Part shown: positions 27,021 to 35,705 of the stretch, piece after piece | How the letters are laid out: each line of letters starts with the position of its first letter | Numbering within the stretch: position 1 is the first letter of the stretch | Source of the DNA: Romboutsia lituseburensis DSM 797 | Lineage (GTDB): Bacteria; Bacillota; Clostridia; Peptostreptococcales; Peptostreptococcaceae | Assembly: GCF_900103615.1 (NCBI RefSeq) | Contig: NZ_FNGW01000004.1 | Location: forward strand, 248,001 to 312,000 | DNA: 64,000 bases | Reading direction: 5' to 3' | Made by a program: the position numbers and the translations under genes | The notes under the pieces: generated by a model | Told to the model about the DNA's origin: nothing | The model's input: the letters and a program-made list of their open reading frames with translations, nothing else | Databases searched by the model: none

Positions 27021-27392
27021 ATGGAAATAATATTTGAAAAAGGAATTCCTGGTTTTGAGGAATACAAATACTTTAGGCTAAGCAATATAGAAGGTAATGA
27101 AAATTTTAAGACGATTACTTCTAAAGAGAACTTAAATGTTGGATTTGTATCTATATCACCATTTGAAGTGAAAAAAGATTATGAAATAAACTTAAGTGAT
27201 GAAATAATAAATGAACTAAATATAGAAAAGCCAGAAGATGTATTGGTGTTAAATATAATAACGCTAGGAAAAACTTTAGAAACTAGTACAGTTAATTTAA
27301 AAGCTCCATTAATAATAAATATAAAAAATAATAAAGGTAAACAATTAATATTGCAAGATGATAAATACAAAATAAAAGAACCTTTAAAATAG
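27021..27392 (+). CDS. fliW: FliW, flagellin- and CsrA-binding assembly factor
   Basis: A 123-residue beta-rich protein with the FliW pattern [20 protein letters not shown] at the N-terminus, then [41 protein letters not shown]. FliW sequesters CsrA when flagellin is low and binds flagellin when it is plentiful. csrA lies 10 bases downstream, forming the usual pair. GGAGG precedes the start. Confidence 0.93.
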   Translation: MEIIFEKGIPGFEEYKYFRLSNIEGNENFKTITSKENLNVGFVSISPFEVKKDYEINLSDEIINELNIEKPEDVLVLNIITLGKTLETSTVNLKAPLIINIKNNKGKQLILQDDKYKIKEPLK

Positions 27393-27402
27393 GAGTGAAA
27401 AA

Positions 27403-27615
27403 ATGTTAGTAATTACTAGAAAAAAAGGAGAATCTCTATTAATAGGGGATGATATAGAAATAAAAATAGTAAAAGTAGATGATGGAAGTGTCAAAATCGC
27501 AATAGATGCTCCGAAAGAAAAAACTATACTTAGAAAAGAAGTATATGAAAAAGTAAAATATGAAAATTCAAATGCTATAACAAAAGCAGATGATATTTTA
27601 AAGTTATTTAAGTAA
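27403..27615 (+). CDS. csrA: CsrA, translational regulator of flagellin
   Basis: A 70-residue protein, [38 protein letters not shown]..., the classic CsrA core with the RNA-binding N- and C-terminal strands. It binds GGA motifs in target leaders; two such motifs lie in the fliC leader at 30202 and 30221. It follows fliW and precedes fliS. The start has AGGAGTG upstream. Confidence 0.95.
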   Translation: MLVITRKKGESLLIGDDIEIKIVKVDDGSVKIAIDAPKEKTILRKEVYEKVKYENSNAITKADDILKLFK

Positions 27616-27636
27616 GTAAAAGTGAGGGAGAAAGTT

Positions 27637-28020
27637 ATGTATACGGCAAACCCATACAATGCATATAAACAAAATTCAGTAAACATGGCATCTAAGGAAC
27701 AATTATTATTAATGCTATTAGACGGAGCTGTTAAATATACAAAAGTAGCTAGAATTGCTATAGTAGAAAAAAATATGGCTAGAGCACATGAGGAATTAAT
27801 TAGAGTTCAAGATATATTTTTAGAACTTATGATAACTATGGATAAAAGTTCAGGGAACCATATGGAAGACTTGTATAATGTATATGAATTTATAAAAAAC
27901 GAACTAATTAAAGCCAATATAAAAAAAGATGTGAAAATTATAGACAACATACTTCCTGTAATAGAAGATGTAAGAGATATGTGGCATGAAGTAGATAAAA
28001 AAATAAAAACTGGAAAATAG
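27637..28020 (+). CDS. fliS: FliS, flagellin export chaperone
   Basis: A 127-residue helical protein starting MYTANPYNAYKQNSVNMASKEQLLLMLLDGAVKYTKVAR, the FliS signature. It caps the disordered C-terminus of flagellin before export. The in-frame GTG at 27622 lies within the ribosome-site region; GAGGGAG before ATG 27637 decides the start. fliD follows by 10 bases. Confidence 0.95.
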   Translation: MYTANPYNAYKQNSVNMASKEQLLLMLLDGAVKYTKVARIAIVEKNMARAHEELIRVQDIFLELMITMDKSSGNHMEDLYNVYEFIKNELIKANIKKDVKIIDNILPVIEDVRDMWHEVDKKIKTGK

Positions 28021-28030
28021 GGGGAATATT

Positions 28031-29668
28031 ATGTCAAGTGTAAGCGGTATAAGATTACCAGGCCTAGCAACTGGTATGGATACAGATTCTACGATAAAAG
28101 AAATGCTTAAGGGTGAGCAAAATAAAATCGATAAGGTAAAACAAAAAGAACAAACTATAAAATGGCAACAAGAAATATATAGAGAAGTTATAAAAGATAT
28201 ACAAACACTTAATGATAAGTACTTTTCGTTAACATCTAAAGATTCTATAGTAAGCTCTGGATCATGGAATACTTTAACTGTTTCAAGTTCTAATTCAAAT
28301 ATAATAACAGCGACTGGAAGTGCTGGTGCAAATCCTGTAAATTATAAATTTGAAGTAAATAAGCTTGCAAGTGCAGGCAAAGGCAGTTCATCGACTGCTA
28401 CTAATGGAAAAACAATAAAAAAAGAGAGTAGTTTAGAAGACTTAGGTTTAGCTGGAGAAACTATATTTAAAATTAAATATGGAGATGGAGAAGGCGAAAT
28501 ATCGAAATCCATAACTATTAGAACTGAGCCTGTCATGGAAAAAGTGCTAGTTGATAAAGTAGATGTAGATGGGAATCCAGTAAAAGATGCAGATGGAAAT
28601 ATAATCAAAGAGGAAAAAGAAGTTGTAAAAGAAGCTGCAGATACAATAGACAGTTTGATGAAAAAAATAAATGATGCAACTAATGGTGAAGTTAAAGCAT
28701 CATATAGCGAAATGACAGGCACATTTACTCTAGAAGGTAAAAAGACTGGCTCTAGTAATGGTTTTATGATTGTTGGAGATGATGGTAAAACAACTAGTAG
28801 TTCATTAGATTTTTTAAATTTAAGTGGTAAAGATTTAAATGGAAAATTTACAGGAACGGATTCTGATATTAAAATCTATGGAAGTGACGGAAATGAAATT
28901 AAAGATGCTCCAATTGATAAAAACTCAAATTCATTTACGATAGATGGTATAACTTATAATTTACATTCTGCTAAGCCTGGTGAAGTAGTAGAATTAACTT
29001 CAAAACAAGATGTACAACCTGTAATAGATAATATGAAGGCTTTTGTTGAAGATTATAACAAATTGATGGATAAGATGTATAATCTTGTAACTCAAAAAAC
29101 TAATAAAGATTATTCTCCATTAACTGAAGCTCAAAAAGAAGACATGAGTGAAGCAGAAATTGAAAGATGGGAAAAGAAAGCTAAAGAAGGGTTACTTAGA
29201 AATGACCAAGAAATGAGAAAATTCATTGATGACATGACAAATTCAATATTTGGAGACAATATGCAAGCATTGAATGAAATGGGACTTACATCTCATGAAG
29301 ATTACAACAAAAAAGGTCAAATATCATTAAATGAAGATAAGTTTAGAAAATCTTTAGAAACTAATGCAGATAAAGTATATGATATGTTTGCAAAAGGTAG
29401 CTCTAGTGTGATGGAAAAAATGAAAAGCACCATAAAAGGTTATGTAGGAAATTCATCTTCTATCTTTGCGAAAAAAGCAGGAATAGAAAAAACTGCATCT
29501 GTAGCTAATAATTTTTATTCTGAACAATTAAAAAGACAAGCGGAAACTTTAAAAACACTTCAAAGAAAAATGGGTGATAAAGAAAATGCTTTATATAAAA
29601 AATTTAGTGCGTTAGAAGCTAGCATGAATAAGTTAAATTCTCAAATGAGCTACTTTATGCAAGGTTAA
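28031..29668 (+). CDS. fliD: FliD, filament cap protein (HAP2)
   Basis: A 545-residue protein. The N-terminal region SVSGIRLPGLATGMDTDSTI is the FliD start motif, and the C-terminal region (about 330-545) includes VEDYNKLMDKMYNLVTQKTN and a final coiled coil that ends KKFSALEASMNKLNSQMSYFMQG. FliD caps the growing filament and directs flagellin folding. GGGGGA precedes the start. A small helical chaperone-like gene follows. Confidence 0.95.
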   Translation: MSSVSGIRLPGLATGMDTDSTIKEMLKGEQNKIDKVKQKEQTIKWQQEIYREVIKDIQTLNDKYFSLTSKDSIVSSGSWNTLTVSSSNSNIITATGSAGANPVNYKFEVNKLASAGKGSSSTATNGKTIKKESSLEDLGLAGETIFKIKYGDGEGEISKSITIRTEPVMEKVLVDKVDVDGNPVKDADGNIIKEEKEVVKEAADTIDSLMKKINDATNGEVKASYSEMTGTFTLEGKKTGSSNGFMIVGDDGKTTSSSLDFLNLSGKDLNGKFTGTDSDIKIYGSDGNEIKDAPIDKNSNSFTIDGITYNLHSAKPGEVVELTSKQDVQPVIDNMKAFVEDYNKLMDKMYNLVTQKTNKDYSPLTEAQKEDMSEAEIERWEKKAKEGLLRNDQEMRKFIDDMTNSIFGDNMQALNEMGLTSHEDYNKKGQISLNEDKFRKSLETNADKVYDMFAKGSSSVMEKMKSTIKGYVGNSSSIFAKKAGIEKTASVANNFYSEQLKRQAETLKTLQRKMGDKENALYKKFSALEASMNKLNSQMSYFMQG

Positions 29669-29688
29669 TTTAGGTGGATATTAAAAAT

Positions 29689-30006
29689 ATGAATAATGTA
29701 AAAATATATAAAAATATATCACTAGAAATAATAAAGCTGTTTGAAGATGATAAATTAGAAGAATTAGAAAAGTTACTAAATAAAAGAGATAAAATTTTAA
29801 AAGAAGAAATTAATAATAGAGAATTCAAAAAAATGTTAATAGATGATGGTATATTGGATATAGATTTAACTATTAAAAAGCTTATAAGTGAGAATATAAT
29901 AGAAGTTAAACAAGAAATAAGAGAACACAATTTATCCAAAAAAGCTAGTGGTTCATACATGTACACTACAAAACAAAAAATAAATATTTTTAATGTAAAA
30001 GTATAA
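29689..30006 (+). CDS. small helical FliT-like protein downstream of fliD
   Basis: A 105-residue, Lys/Glu/Leu-rich helical protein. Position directly after fliD and size resemble FliT-type chaperones of FliD and the small gene at this place in the C. difficile late operon. No sequence signature is strong enough for a firm call. The in-frame GTG at 29674 is an alternative start; AGGTGG lies about 11 bases upstream of ATG 29689. Its stop codon overlaps the -35 element of the first fliC promoter. Confidence 0.65.
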   Translation: MNNVKIYKNISLEIIKLFEDDKLEELEKLLNKRDKILKEEINNREFKKMLIDDGILDIDLTIKKLISENIIEVKQEIREHNLSKKASGSYMYTTKQKINIFNVKV

Positions 30007-30030
30007 AGTACTGAAACATATAACCGTAAA
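30004..30030 (+). promoter_or_regulatory. SigD promoter P1 upstream of fliC
   Basis: TAAA (30004-30007), 15 bases, then ACCGTAAA (30023-30030). The -35 overlaps the TAA stop of the preceding gene, and transcription would start inside the 5' arm of the terminator hairpin at 30031-30067. Confidence 0.75.
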
Positions 30031-30067
30031 ATAATATTATAAGTTACACTTATAATATTATTTTTTT
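30031..30067 (+). terminator. intrinsic terminator of the late flagellar operon
   Basis: AATAATATTATAAGT pairs with ACTTATAATATTATT across a tiny loop, followed by a T-tract. It overlaps the start site expected for promoter P1. Confidence 0.8.
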
Positions 30068-30079
30068 ATTATTTTAAAA

Positions 30080-30112
30080 TAATAAAAAAATAATAAAAAA
30101 ATAATAAAAAAA
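30080..30112 (+). repeat. three phased A-tracts (11-bp tandem repeat) upstream of fliC P2
   Basis: The unit TAATAAAAAAA is repeated exactly three times, 11 bp apart, ending three bases before the -35 of promoter P2. A7 tracts in near-helical phase are expected to bend DNA and can act as UP-element-like sequences. The repeats are seen; the effect is inferred. Confidence 0.85.
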
Positions 30113-30114
30113 CA

Positions 30115-30141
30115 TAAAGTATTGTAAAGTATAACCGTAAA
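30115..30141 (+). promoter_or_regulatory. SigD promoter P2 of fliC
   Basis: TAAA (30115-30118), 15 bases, then ACCGTAAA (30134-30141). P2 and P1 lie in two imperfect copies of a roughly 48-bp block. P2 is 93 bases from the fliC start and has no terminator behind it, so it is the likely main promoter. Confidence 0.85.
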
Positions 30142-30156
30142 ATAATATTGTAAGTG

Positions 30157-30223
30157 ATACTTGGCCAAGTATTTCTAAATAAATAATGAAAAATTAGACA
30201 AGGATGTCGAAAAAAACTAAGGA
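30157..30223 (+). promoter_or_regulatory. fliC leader: palindrome and two GGA motifs (putative CsrA sites)
   Basis: ATACTTGGCCAAGTAT (30157-30172) is a perfect 16-bp palindrome near the expected start of the P2 transcript. GGA triplets at 30202 and in the ribosome site at 30221 are 19 bases apart, like the paired CsrA sites of hag leaders. With fliW and csrA upstream in the locus, CsrA repression of fliC translation is plausible. Confidence 0.5.
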
Positions 30224-30233
30224 GAGTATAAAA

Positions 30234-31025
30234 ATGAGAATAAACACTAATATCAATGCTATGATAGCAACTAACCAAATGTCAAAAAACACTGCATTAG
30301 CAGGAAACTCTATGGAAAAATTATCTTCAGGATTAAGAATAACTAAAGCTGGAGATGATGCAGCAGGATTAGCTATATCTGAAAAGATGAGATCTCAAAT
30401 AAGAGGTATGGAACAAGCTGATAGAAACGTACAAGATGGTATATCTATGGTACAAACTGCAGAAGGTGCTTTAGAAGAAGCAGGAAATATAGTTCAAAGA
30501 ATGAGAGAATTAGGACTACAAGCAGGAAATACAACATTAGAAACTGCTGATAGAGATAAAATAAAAGTAGAATTAGATCAATTAACAAAAGAAATAGGTA
30601 AGATAGCTTCAGATACTAAGTTTAACAATACTACAGTATTTAGTGCTAATACAGTAACAATACAAGCAGGAGCTAATAGTGAGACAAGAACATTCTCAGT
30701 AGGAGCTTTAGCTACTACAGTAACTTCAGATGTATCTGATGCTGCTAAAGCAGCTGCAGTAGTTACAGCAGCAACTACTGACTTAGCAACTATAAATGAA
30801 TCAAGAGCTAAATTAGGGGCAGTACAAAATAGATTAGAGTACACTTCTTCAAATTTAACTACATCAACTGAAAACTTATCTGCAGCAGAATCAAGAATAA
30901 GAGACGTAGATGTTGCTAAGGAAATGGTTAAGTTATCTAAATTAAATATATTAAATCAAGCATCACAAGCAATGGTTGCTCAAGCTAAGCAACAACCAGA
31001 GTCTGTAGCTCAATTATTAAGATAA
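30234..31025 (+). CDS. fliC: FliC, flagellin
   Basis: A 263-residue flagellin. The N-terminal D0/D1 part is MRINTNINAMIATNQMSKN...SSGLRITKAGDDAAGLAISEKMRSQIRG and the C-terminal part ends AAESRIRDVDVAKEMVKLSKLNILNQASQAMVAQAKQQPESVAQLLR. The middle (about 130-185) is short and Ser/Thr/Ala-rich, with no D2/D3 domains; its Ser/Thr residues are candidate sites for the glycan made by the genes downstream. Start at ATG 30234 after AAGGAGAG; an upstream in-frame ATG at 30204 would add MSKKTKESIK, atypical for flagellins. Confidence 0.96.
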   Translation: MRINTNINAMIATNQMSKNTALAGNSMEKLSSGLRITKAGDDAAGLAISEKMRSQIRGMEQADRNVQDGISMVQTAEGALEEAGNIVQRMRELGLQAGNTTLETADRDKIKVELDQLTKEIGKIASDTKFNNTTVFSANTVTIQAGANSETRTFSVGALATTVTSDVSDAAKAAAVVTAATTDLATINESRAKLGAVQNRLEYTSSNLTTSTENLSAAESRIRDVDVAKEMVKLSKLNILNQASQAMVAQAKQQPESVAQLLR

Positions 31026-31046
31026 TTTTATTAAAGTTTTAAAACT

Positions 31047-31080
31047 AAGGAGTAAAGCATATGCTTTACTCTTTAATTTT
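31047..31080 (+). terminator. terminator-like hairpin after fliC
   Basis: AAGGAGTAAAGC pairs with GCTTTACTCTTT, followed by a weak T-rich stretch. It may reduce, not abolish, read-through into the glycan genes. Confidence 0.65.
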
Positions 31081-31109
31081 AACTTTAATAATAGTGAAAG
31101 GGAAAAAAT

Positions 31110-33347
31110 ATGTTGCTAAGCATTGTATTAATGATAAAAAATGAAGAAAAATTTTTAGGAAAAACACTAAAAGCATTAGATAAGATAAGAACTAAAATTA
31201 ATACTGAATTAATAATATTAGATACTGGATCTACAGATAAAAGTGTAGAAATAGCTAAGTTGTATACAGAAAAAATTTATTTTGAAAAATGGAATGATAA
31301 TTTTGCTGAAATGAGAAATAAATCGATAAGTTATGCCAAAGGCGATTGGATACTTATCTTAGATGCAGATGAAGAACTACTAGAATGCGAAAGAATGATT
31401 GATTTTTTTAAATCACAATTATATAAAGAATATAATTGTGCATCAGTAGAATTAAAAAATATAAATTCAGAAGATGGTAATTCTTATAGTAAATCTTTAA
31501 ATTTAAGATTATTTAAAAATAAAGACTTTAGATATGAGGGTGCTATACATGAGCAACCTATGTACAAAGATCCTGTATATAAAAATATAGCTGTATTTAA
31601 TCATTATGGATACTTGTATGTAGATGAAGACTTTAAGTATAAAAAACTTAAAAGAAATGAAAAAATTCTATTAAAAGAAATGAAAAAAAACTCTAATAAT
31701 TCATATATAAATTTTCAGTTAGGTAAAAACTTCATGGCTATGAATAAAAAAGAAGAAGCATTATATTACATGGAAAAAGCTATGAAATTATATCGCAAAT
31801 GTGAATGTATACCAGAGTATGCTTACTCAAATTTGGCAAGGTTTTATATTGATCTGAAGCAGTTTGATGAATGCGAAAAGGTATGCATAGAATATTTACA
31901 AAAAAAAGATGATAAAAATATAGATATATATTATTTTTTAGCGGTTAGTCAAGGTTTCCTATATAAACATGAAGAAAGTATAGATAATTACAAAAAATAC
32001 ATATATTTAGTAGAAAACTATCAGATATCTACACAAGCCAATAGTATATATGCTGATGGAATTACTATAGGATTAAAAAAATATGCTGAAATTAGTATAA
32101 TTAAAAATTATTATTATATGAAAAAATATCAAGATGTAGTTGAAGCATCTAAAAAAATAGATTTTAAAGAGTTAAAAGATATATATGATGTTTTATTTAA
32201 GAGTTTATATAAAACAAATAAAATAAAAGAAATATCGAGAATATACAATGAAAATTTAACATCTATAGTAGATACAAAATACATAGAGTCTAGTTTGGAA
32301 TGTATGTTATTAACAATAACAGAAACAGACAAAATAAAACTCTATAAAGAATTATCATCTATAGATAATAATTATGGCTTATTAAATAGAATAAGATTGG
32401 AAGAGAAGTTTACAAAGAAATTGTTAAAAGAAGTGTTATTAGAAGGAAAGCAATCATATTATGGTGACATTATTTATTATGCTATTAATAATAACATAGA
32501 CATATTAGAGTTATTGGAAAATATAAATTATTCGCATATGCAAGAGTATTTTAATTATATAGTTCAGTATAAACCAGATTGTATATTAAAATTATATGAT
32601 TATTTATTAAAAGCACCTAACACATTGAAATTATATAAATTAAATATACTTAGCTGCTTATCTAAAGTTTTATTTATGAATGGTAATTTTCATGGAGAAC
32701 AATATGAAAATTTATTTTATATGTATACAACATATAGATATAGTTTTATAAGACAAATATATAATTACAATTTATCAAATGAGAATATTATGTATTTATT
32801 AAAAGATAAAGATGATGAGTTTGTAGTTAGAGTTAATGTAGTTCAAAGACTAAAAGATAAAGACCCATTAAATTATATAAAAGAAATAAAAAAATTAATT
32901 TTAGACAATAAAGAATATAAAAAAGCTATAGAAATATTAATTGATAAGTTTGGTAAAGTCATTAATGAAAATGGAGAAATTAGAAAACTTAAACAACAGT
33001 ATAAGTCTCTTATAGAAAAAAATATAAACAGAGGGAATATGAATGAAGCATTAATAATGATAAATCAATATGAAGAAATTTATGATGAAGACCCTGAAAT
33101 ATTAAATATGAAATCTATTTTATATCTATTAGATAATAATTATGTAGAGGCGGAAATGATATTAAAAAAATCATTTTTATTAGATTGTGTAAATATTAAT
33201 ACAATTTTTAATCTTGCATATATAAAAGAAATTTTAGATGATAAAGATGAAACAATTAAATTTTTGACTTATATAAAAAATATTTGTGACGAAGAAGATA
33301 TATTAAGAGATGTAGACGATAAATTGAAATCACTAAATATCCATTAG
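31110..33347 (+). CDS. flagellin glycosyltransferase (GT2, TPR-containing), type A flagellar modification
   Basis: A 745-residue protein. The N-terminal GT-A domain (about 1-230) has LSIVLMIKNEEKFLGKTL, ILDTGSTDKSVEIAK and the metal-binding ILDADEEL; the rest is helical TPR-like repeats. The size, domain order and position just after fliC match the glycosyltransferase of the C. difficile type A locus, which transfers GlcNAc to Ser/Thr of flagellin. Donor and acceptor here are inferred from that homology. AAAGGGA precedes the ATG. Confidence 0.88.
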   Translation: MLLSIVLMIKNEEKFLGKTLKALDKIRTKINTELIILDTGSTDKSVEIAKLYTEKIYFEKWNDNFAEMRNKSISYAKGDWILILDADEELLECERMIDFFKSQLYKEYNCASVELKNINSEDGNSYSKSLNLRLFKNKDFRYEGAIHEQPMYKDPVYKNIAVFNHYGYLYVDEDFKYKKLKRNEKILLKEMKKNSNNSYINFQLGKNFMAMNKKEEALYYMEKAMKLYRKCECIPEYAYSNLARFYIDLKQFDECEKVCIEYLQKKDDKNIDIYYFLAVSQGFLYKHEESIDNYKKYIYLVENYQISTQANSIYADGITIGLKKYAEISIIKNYYYMKKYQDVVEASKKIDFKELKDIYDVLFKSLYKTNKIKEISRIYNENLTSIVDTKYIESSLECMLLTITETDKIKLYKELSSIDNNYGLLNRIRLEEKFTKKLLKEVLLEGKQSYYGDIIYYAINNNIDILELLENINYSHMQEYFNYIVQYKPDCILKLYDYLLKAPNTLKLYKLNILSCLSKVLFMNGNFHGEQYENLFYMYTTYRYSFIRQIYNYNLSNENIMYLLKDKDDEFVVRVNVVQRLKDKDPLNYIKEIKKLILDNKEYKKAIEILIDKFGKVINENGEIRKLKQQYKSLIEKNINRGNMNEALIMINQYEEIYDEDPEILNMKSILYLLDNNYVEAEMILKKSFLLDCVNINTIFNLAYIKEILDDKDETIKFLTYIKNICDEEDILRDVDDKLKSLNIH

Positions 33348-33633
33348 TAAGTATAGGTTGTATAAAATTAATAAAATATATTATTATATATAAGTATAAA
33401 TTTGTAGAATATTGATATTTATATTTTAGTGAAGTTTATAAGTATATAAATAAAATAAAAAAGAAAGGATTGTGTCAAAACTGAAAAATATAAAAATGTG
33501 ATGGAATATATGCTGATTAAATAAAGATTGTAGTAATAAATTTAAAAGTAATTACTATCTAAATTTATTTAAAAAGTATATCTGAAATTAAACTTAAAAT
33601 ATTGTATATTGTTTTGATGGCAAAGGAATAGCT

Positions 33634-34236
33634 ATGAGTGAATATAAATTTGTATTTGATTTAGACTCAACATTAACGAAACAAGAAATTTTACCTGAAA
33701 TATCAAAATACATTGGAGCTCATGAAAGTATTAGTAAAATAACTGAAGAAACTATGTTAGGAAATCTATCATTTGAAGAGAGTTTCTCAAAAAGAGTTGA
33801 AATATTAAAAGATGTACCTATAAGTAAGGTTCGAGAAATAATAGATAATATTGAATTAAATAATGAACTGATTAAATTTATATCTCAAAATATAAATAGG
33901 TGTATTATCATAACTGGAAATTTAGATATTTGGATTAATGAACTTATGAAAAAACTAAATATGAGTGATAAATATTATTCATCAATAGCAAATTATGATG
34001 GTGAACAAGTGAAATTTATTGAAAAAATAATAAAAAAAGAAGATGTATTAAATGAAATACAGTCACCTGTAGTTGCAATTGGAGATGGAAGTAATGATAC
34101 CAAGATGATAGAGTATGCAGATATTGGTATTGGATTTGGTGGAGTTAGACCTATAGCACCAAGCGTGCTAGAAGTTTGTGATTATGCATTTTATGAGGAG
34201 GAAAAGTTATGTCAGTTTCTAAAACGATTGTTATAA
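33634..34236 (+). CDS. HAD-family phosphatase (phosphoserine phosphatase-like), flagellin modification
   Basis: A 200-residue HAD hydrolase. Motif I is DLDSTLT (nucleophile Asp at about 10), motif III a lysine region, and motif IV GDGSNDTKMIEYADIGIG at about 150. Its place as second gene of the glycan cluster fits the phosphatase of the C. difficile type A set, where an N-methyl-threonine is joined through phosphate to GlcNAc. A 286-bp gene-free gap precedes it. It overlaps the next gene by 28 bp. Confidence 0.88.
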   Translation: MSEYKFVFDLDSTLTKQEILPEISKYIGAHESISKITEETMLGNLSFEESFSKRVEILKDVPISKVREIIDNIELNNELIKFISQNINRCIIITGNLDIWINELMKKLNMSDKYYSSIANYDGEQVKFIEKIIKKEDVLNEIQSPVVAIGDGSNDTKMIEYADIGIGFGGVRPIAPSVLEVCDYAFYEEEKLCQFLKRLL

Positions 34237-34856
34237 ATTGTGCAGGCAGGGGAACTAGATTGGGATTGAATAGAAATAAAGCGTTAATTGACATTGACGG
34301 AAAGCCTTTGATTATAAGACAACTTGAATGTATGGATAAGTTTGATGATATACGTGTTGTTGTAGGATATCAAGCTCAAGATGTTATTAATACTGTTTGT
34401 TCATATCGAAAGGATGTAGTTTTTGTATTTAATCATGCCTATAAGGAAACAAGAACAGCAGCAAGCCTTTCTCTAGGCAAAAAATATCCTAATGAGATGG
34501 TAATATCTGTAGATGGTGATGTGGTATTAAATCCTGAAACATTTGAAAAATTCGTTTTAAATGATGAGGAAGCTATAGGGGTTTGTTTACCTTATACAAA
34601 AGAACCTGTTTATGTAAAAACGGAGTTTTTTAATAATGAAGAATATGCTGTTAAATTTTCTAGAGAAGAAGGAAAGTATGAGTGGACAGGATTATTAAAG
34701 ATATTATCAAGTAGAATGAATAGTGGTAATGACCATGTGTACAAATTAATTACACCAAATTTACCTTTGAAAGTAATAAATGTTAATCTTAAAGAAATTG
34801 ATAATATGGAAGAATATGAAAATGCCGTAAAGTGGTATAAAAATAATTATAAATAA
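34209..34856 (+). CDS. nucleotidyltransferase, flagellin modification
   Basis: A 215-residue GT-A-fold nucleotidyltransferase with INCAGRGTRLGLNRNKALIDIDGKP (the Gly-rich NTP-binding loop and lysine), then VVGYQAQDVI and SVDGDVVLN, which carries the metal-binding Asp. Such enzymes activate small phosphorylated compounds as CDP or UDP derivatives. In the type A system it is thought to activate a phospho-threonine precursor. GAGGAGG lies within the upstream gene, so translation is coupled. Confidence 0.88.
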   Translation: MSVSKTIVINCAGRGTRLGLNRNKALIDIDGKPLIIRQLECMDKFDDIRVVVGYQAQDVINTVCSYRKDVVFVFNHAYKETRTAASLSLGKKYPNEMVISVDGDVVLNPETFEKFVLNDEEAIGVCLPYTKEPVYVKTEFFNNEEYAVKFSREEGKYEWTGLLKILSSRMNSGNDHVYKLITPNLPLKVINVNLKEIDNMEEYENAVKWYKNNYK

Positions 34857-34919
34857 AGTATAAATTATTTAAGTGAAAATTATTATTTATATTAACTTAA
34901 TGATATAAGGAGATTAACT

Positions 34920-35666
34920 ATGGAAATAAAAAAGACTAGAATATATGGAGATATTGTAGAAATAAATAAAAAAGAAGTAAAATCATTTTGGAACAAAAGA
35001 GCTCAAAAATATACAGATGATAATCCTTACAATGCAGTAAAATGCAATGATAATAATCCTGAATATGTACATACTCTAGAAGAATATGAAAGAAACTATA
35101 TAATTCCGCAGATTAAAATAGATAGTAATTCTAAAGTATTAGATATTGGATGTGGAATTGGTAGGTTAGCAGATGTTATAGTACCACAAAGCAAATACTA
35201 TCTAGGAACAGATTTTGCAGAAGAATTACTGAAAATAGCAAAAAATAGGATAAACCCAAGCTATAATTTTGATTTTGAAGTATGTGATTTCATTAATATT
35301 AGCAAAAATGAGTGTGTTCAAAAAAACAAATTATTTAATAAAGTGATTTTAGCTGGAGTCACTATGTATATTAATGATCAAGAATTGAAAACTTGTTTAG
35401 AAAATTTACTAGAAATTATAGATAAAAATGCAACTATATATATATCAAGTCCTATTGCAATAGACGAAAGATTAACTTTAGAAGGATTTTATTCGGAAAA
35501 TCTAAACAGTGAATATAATGTTATATATAGAACTGTTAATGAATATTTAAACACTTTTAAAGTACTTATTGAACATGGATTTAAGGTTACTAAAAATGAA
35601 CACTTTTTAAATGATATGAAGCAGTATCCTGAAACTGAGAGACATTATTTTATTTTAGAAAGATGA
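34920..35666 (+). CDS. SAM-dependent methyltransferase, flagellin modification
   Basis: A 248-residue class I methyltransferase. The SAM-binding motif VLDIGCGIGRLADVI is at about residues 77-91, followed by an acidic loop and CDFINIS. In the C. difficile type A locus the homologous enzyme N-methylates the threonine part of the glycan. The order of genes supports the same role here. AAGGAG precedes the ATG. Confidence 0.87.
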   Translation: MEIKKTRIYGDIVEINKKEVKSFWNKRAQKYTDDNPYNAVKCNDNNPEYVHTLEEYERNYIIPQIKIDSNSKVLDIGCGIGRLADVIVPQSKYYLGTDFAEELLKIAKNRINPSYNFDFEVCDFINISKNECVQKNKLFNKVILAGVTMYINDQELKTCLENLLEIIDKNATIYISSPIAIDERLTLEGFYSENLNSEYNVIYRTVNEYLNTFKVLIEHGFKVTKNEHFLNDMKQYPETERHYFILER

Positions 35667-35705
35667 GAGTTTTTAAAATTAATATAAAGAAAATGGTGGA
35701 GTTAT

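Noticed and set aside
30205-30211. TGTCGAA in the fliC leader as a Spo0A box
   Set aside because: It is a single exact 7-mer downstream of the promoters in AT-rich sequence and could be chance; no second box or overlap with a promoter supports it.
30204-30233. Upstream ATG giving fliC ten extra residues (MSKKTKESIK)
   Set aside because: Flagellins begin MRINTN here and in relatives, and AAGGAGAG is placed for ATG 30234.
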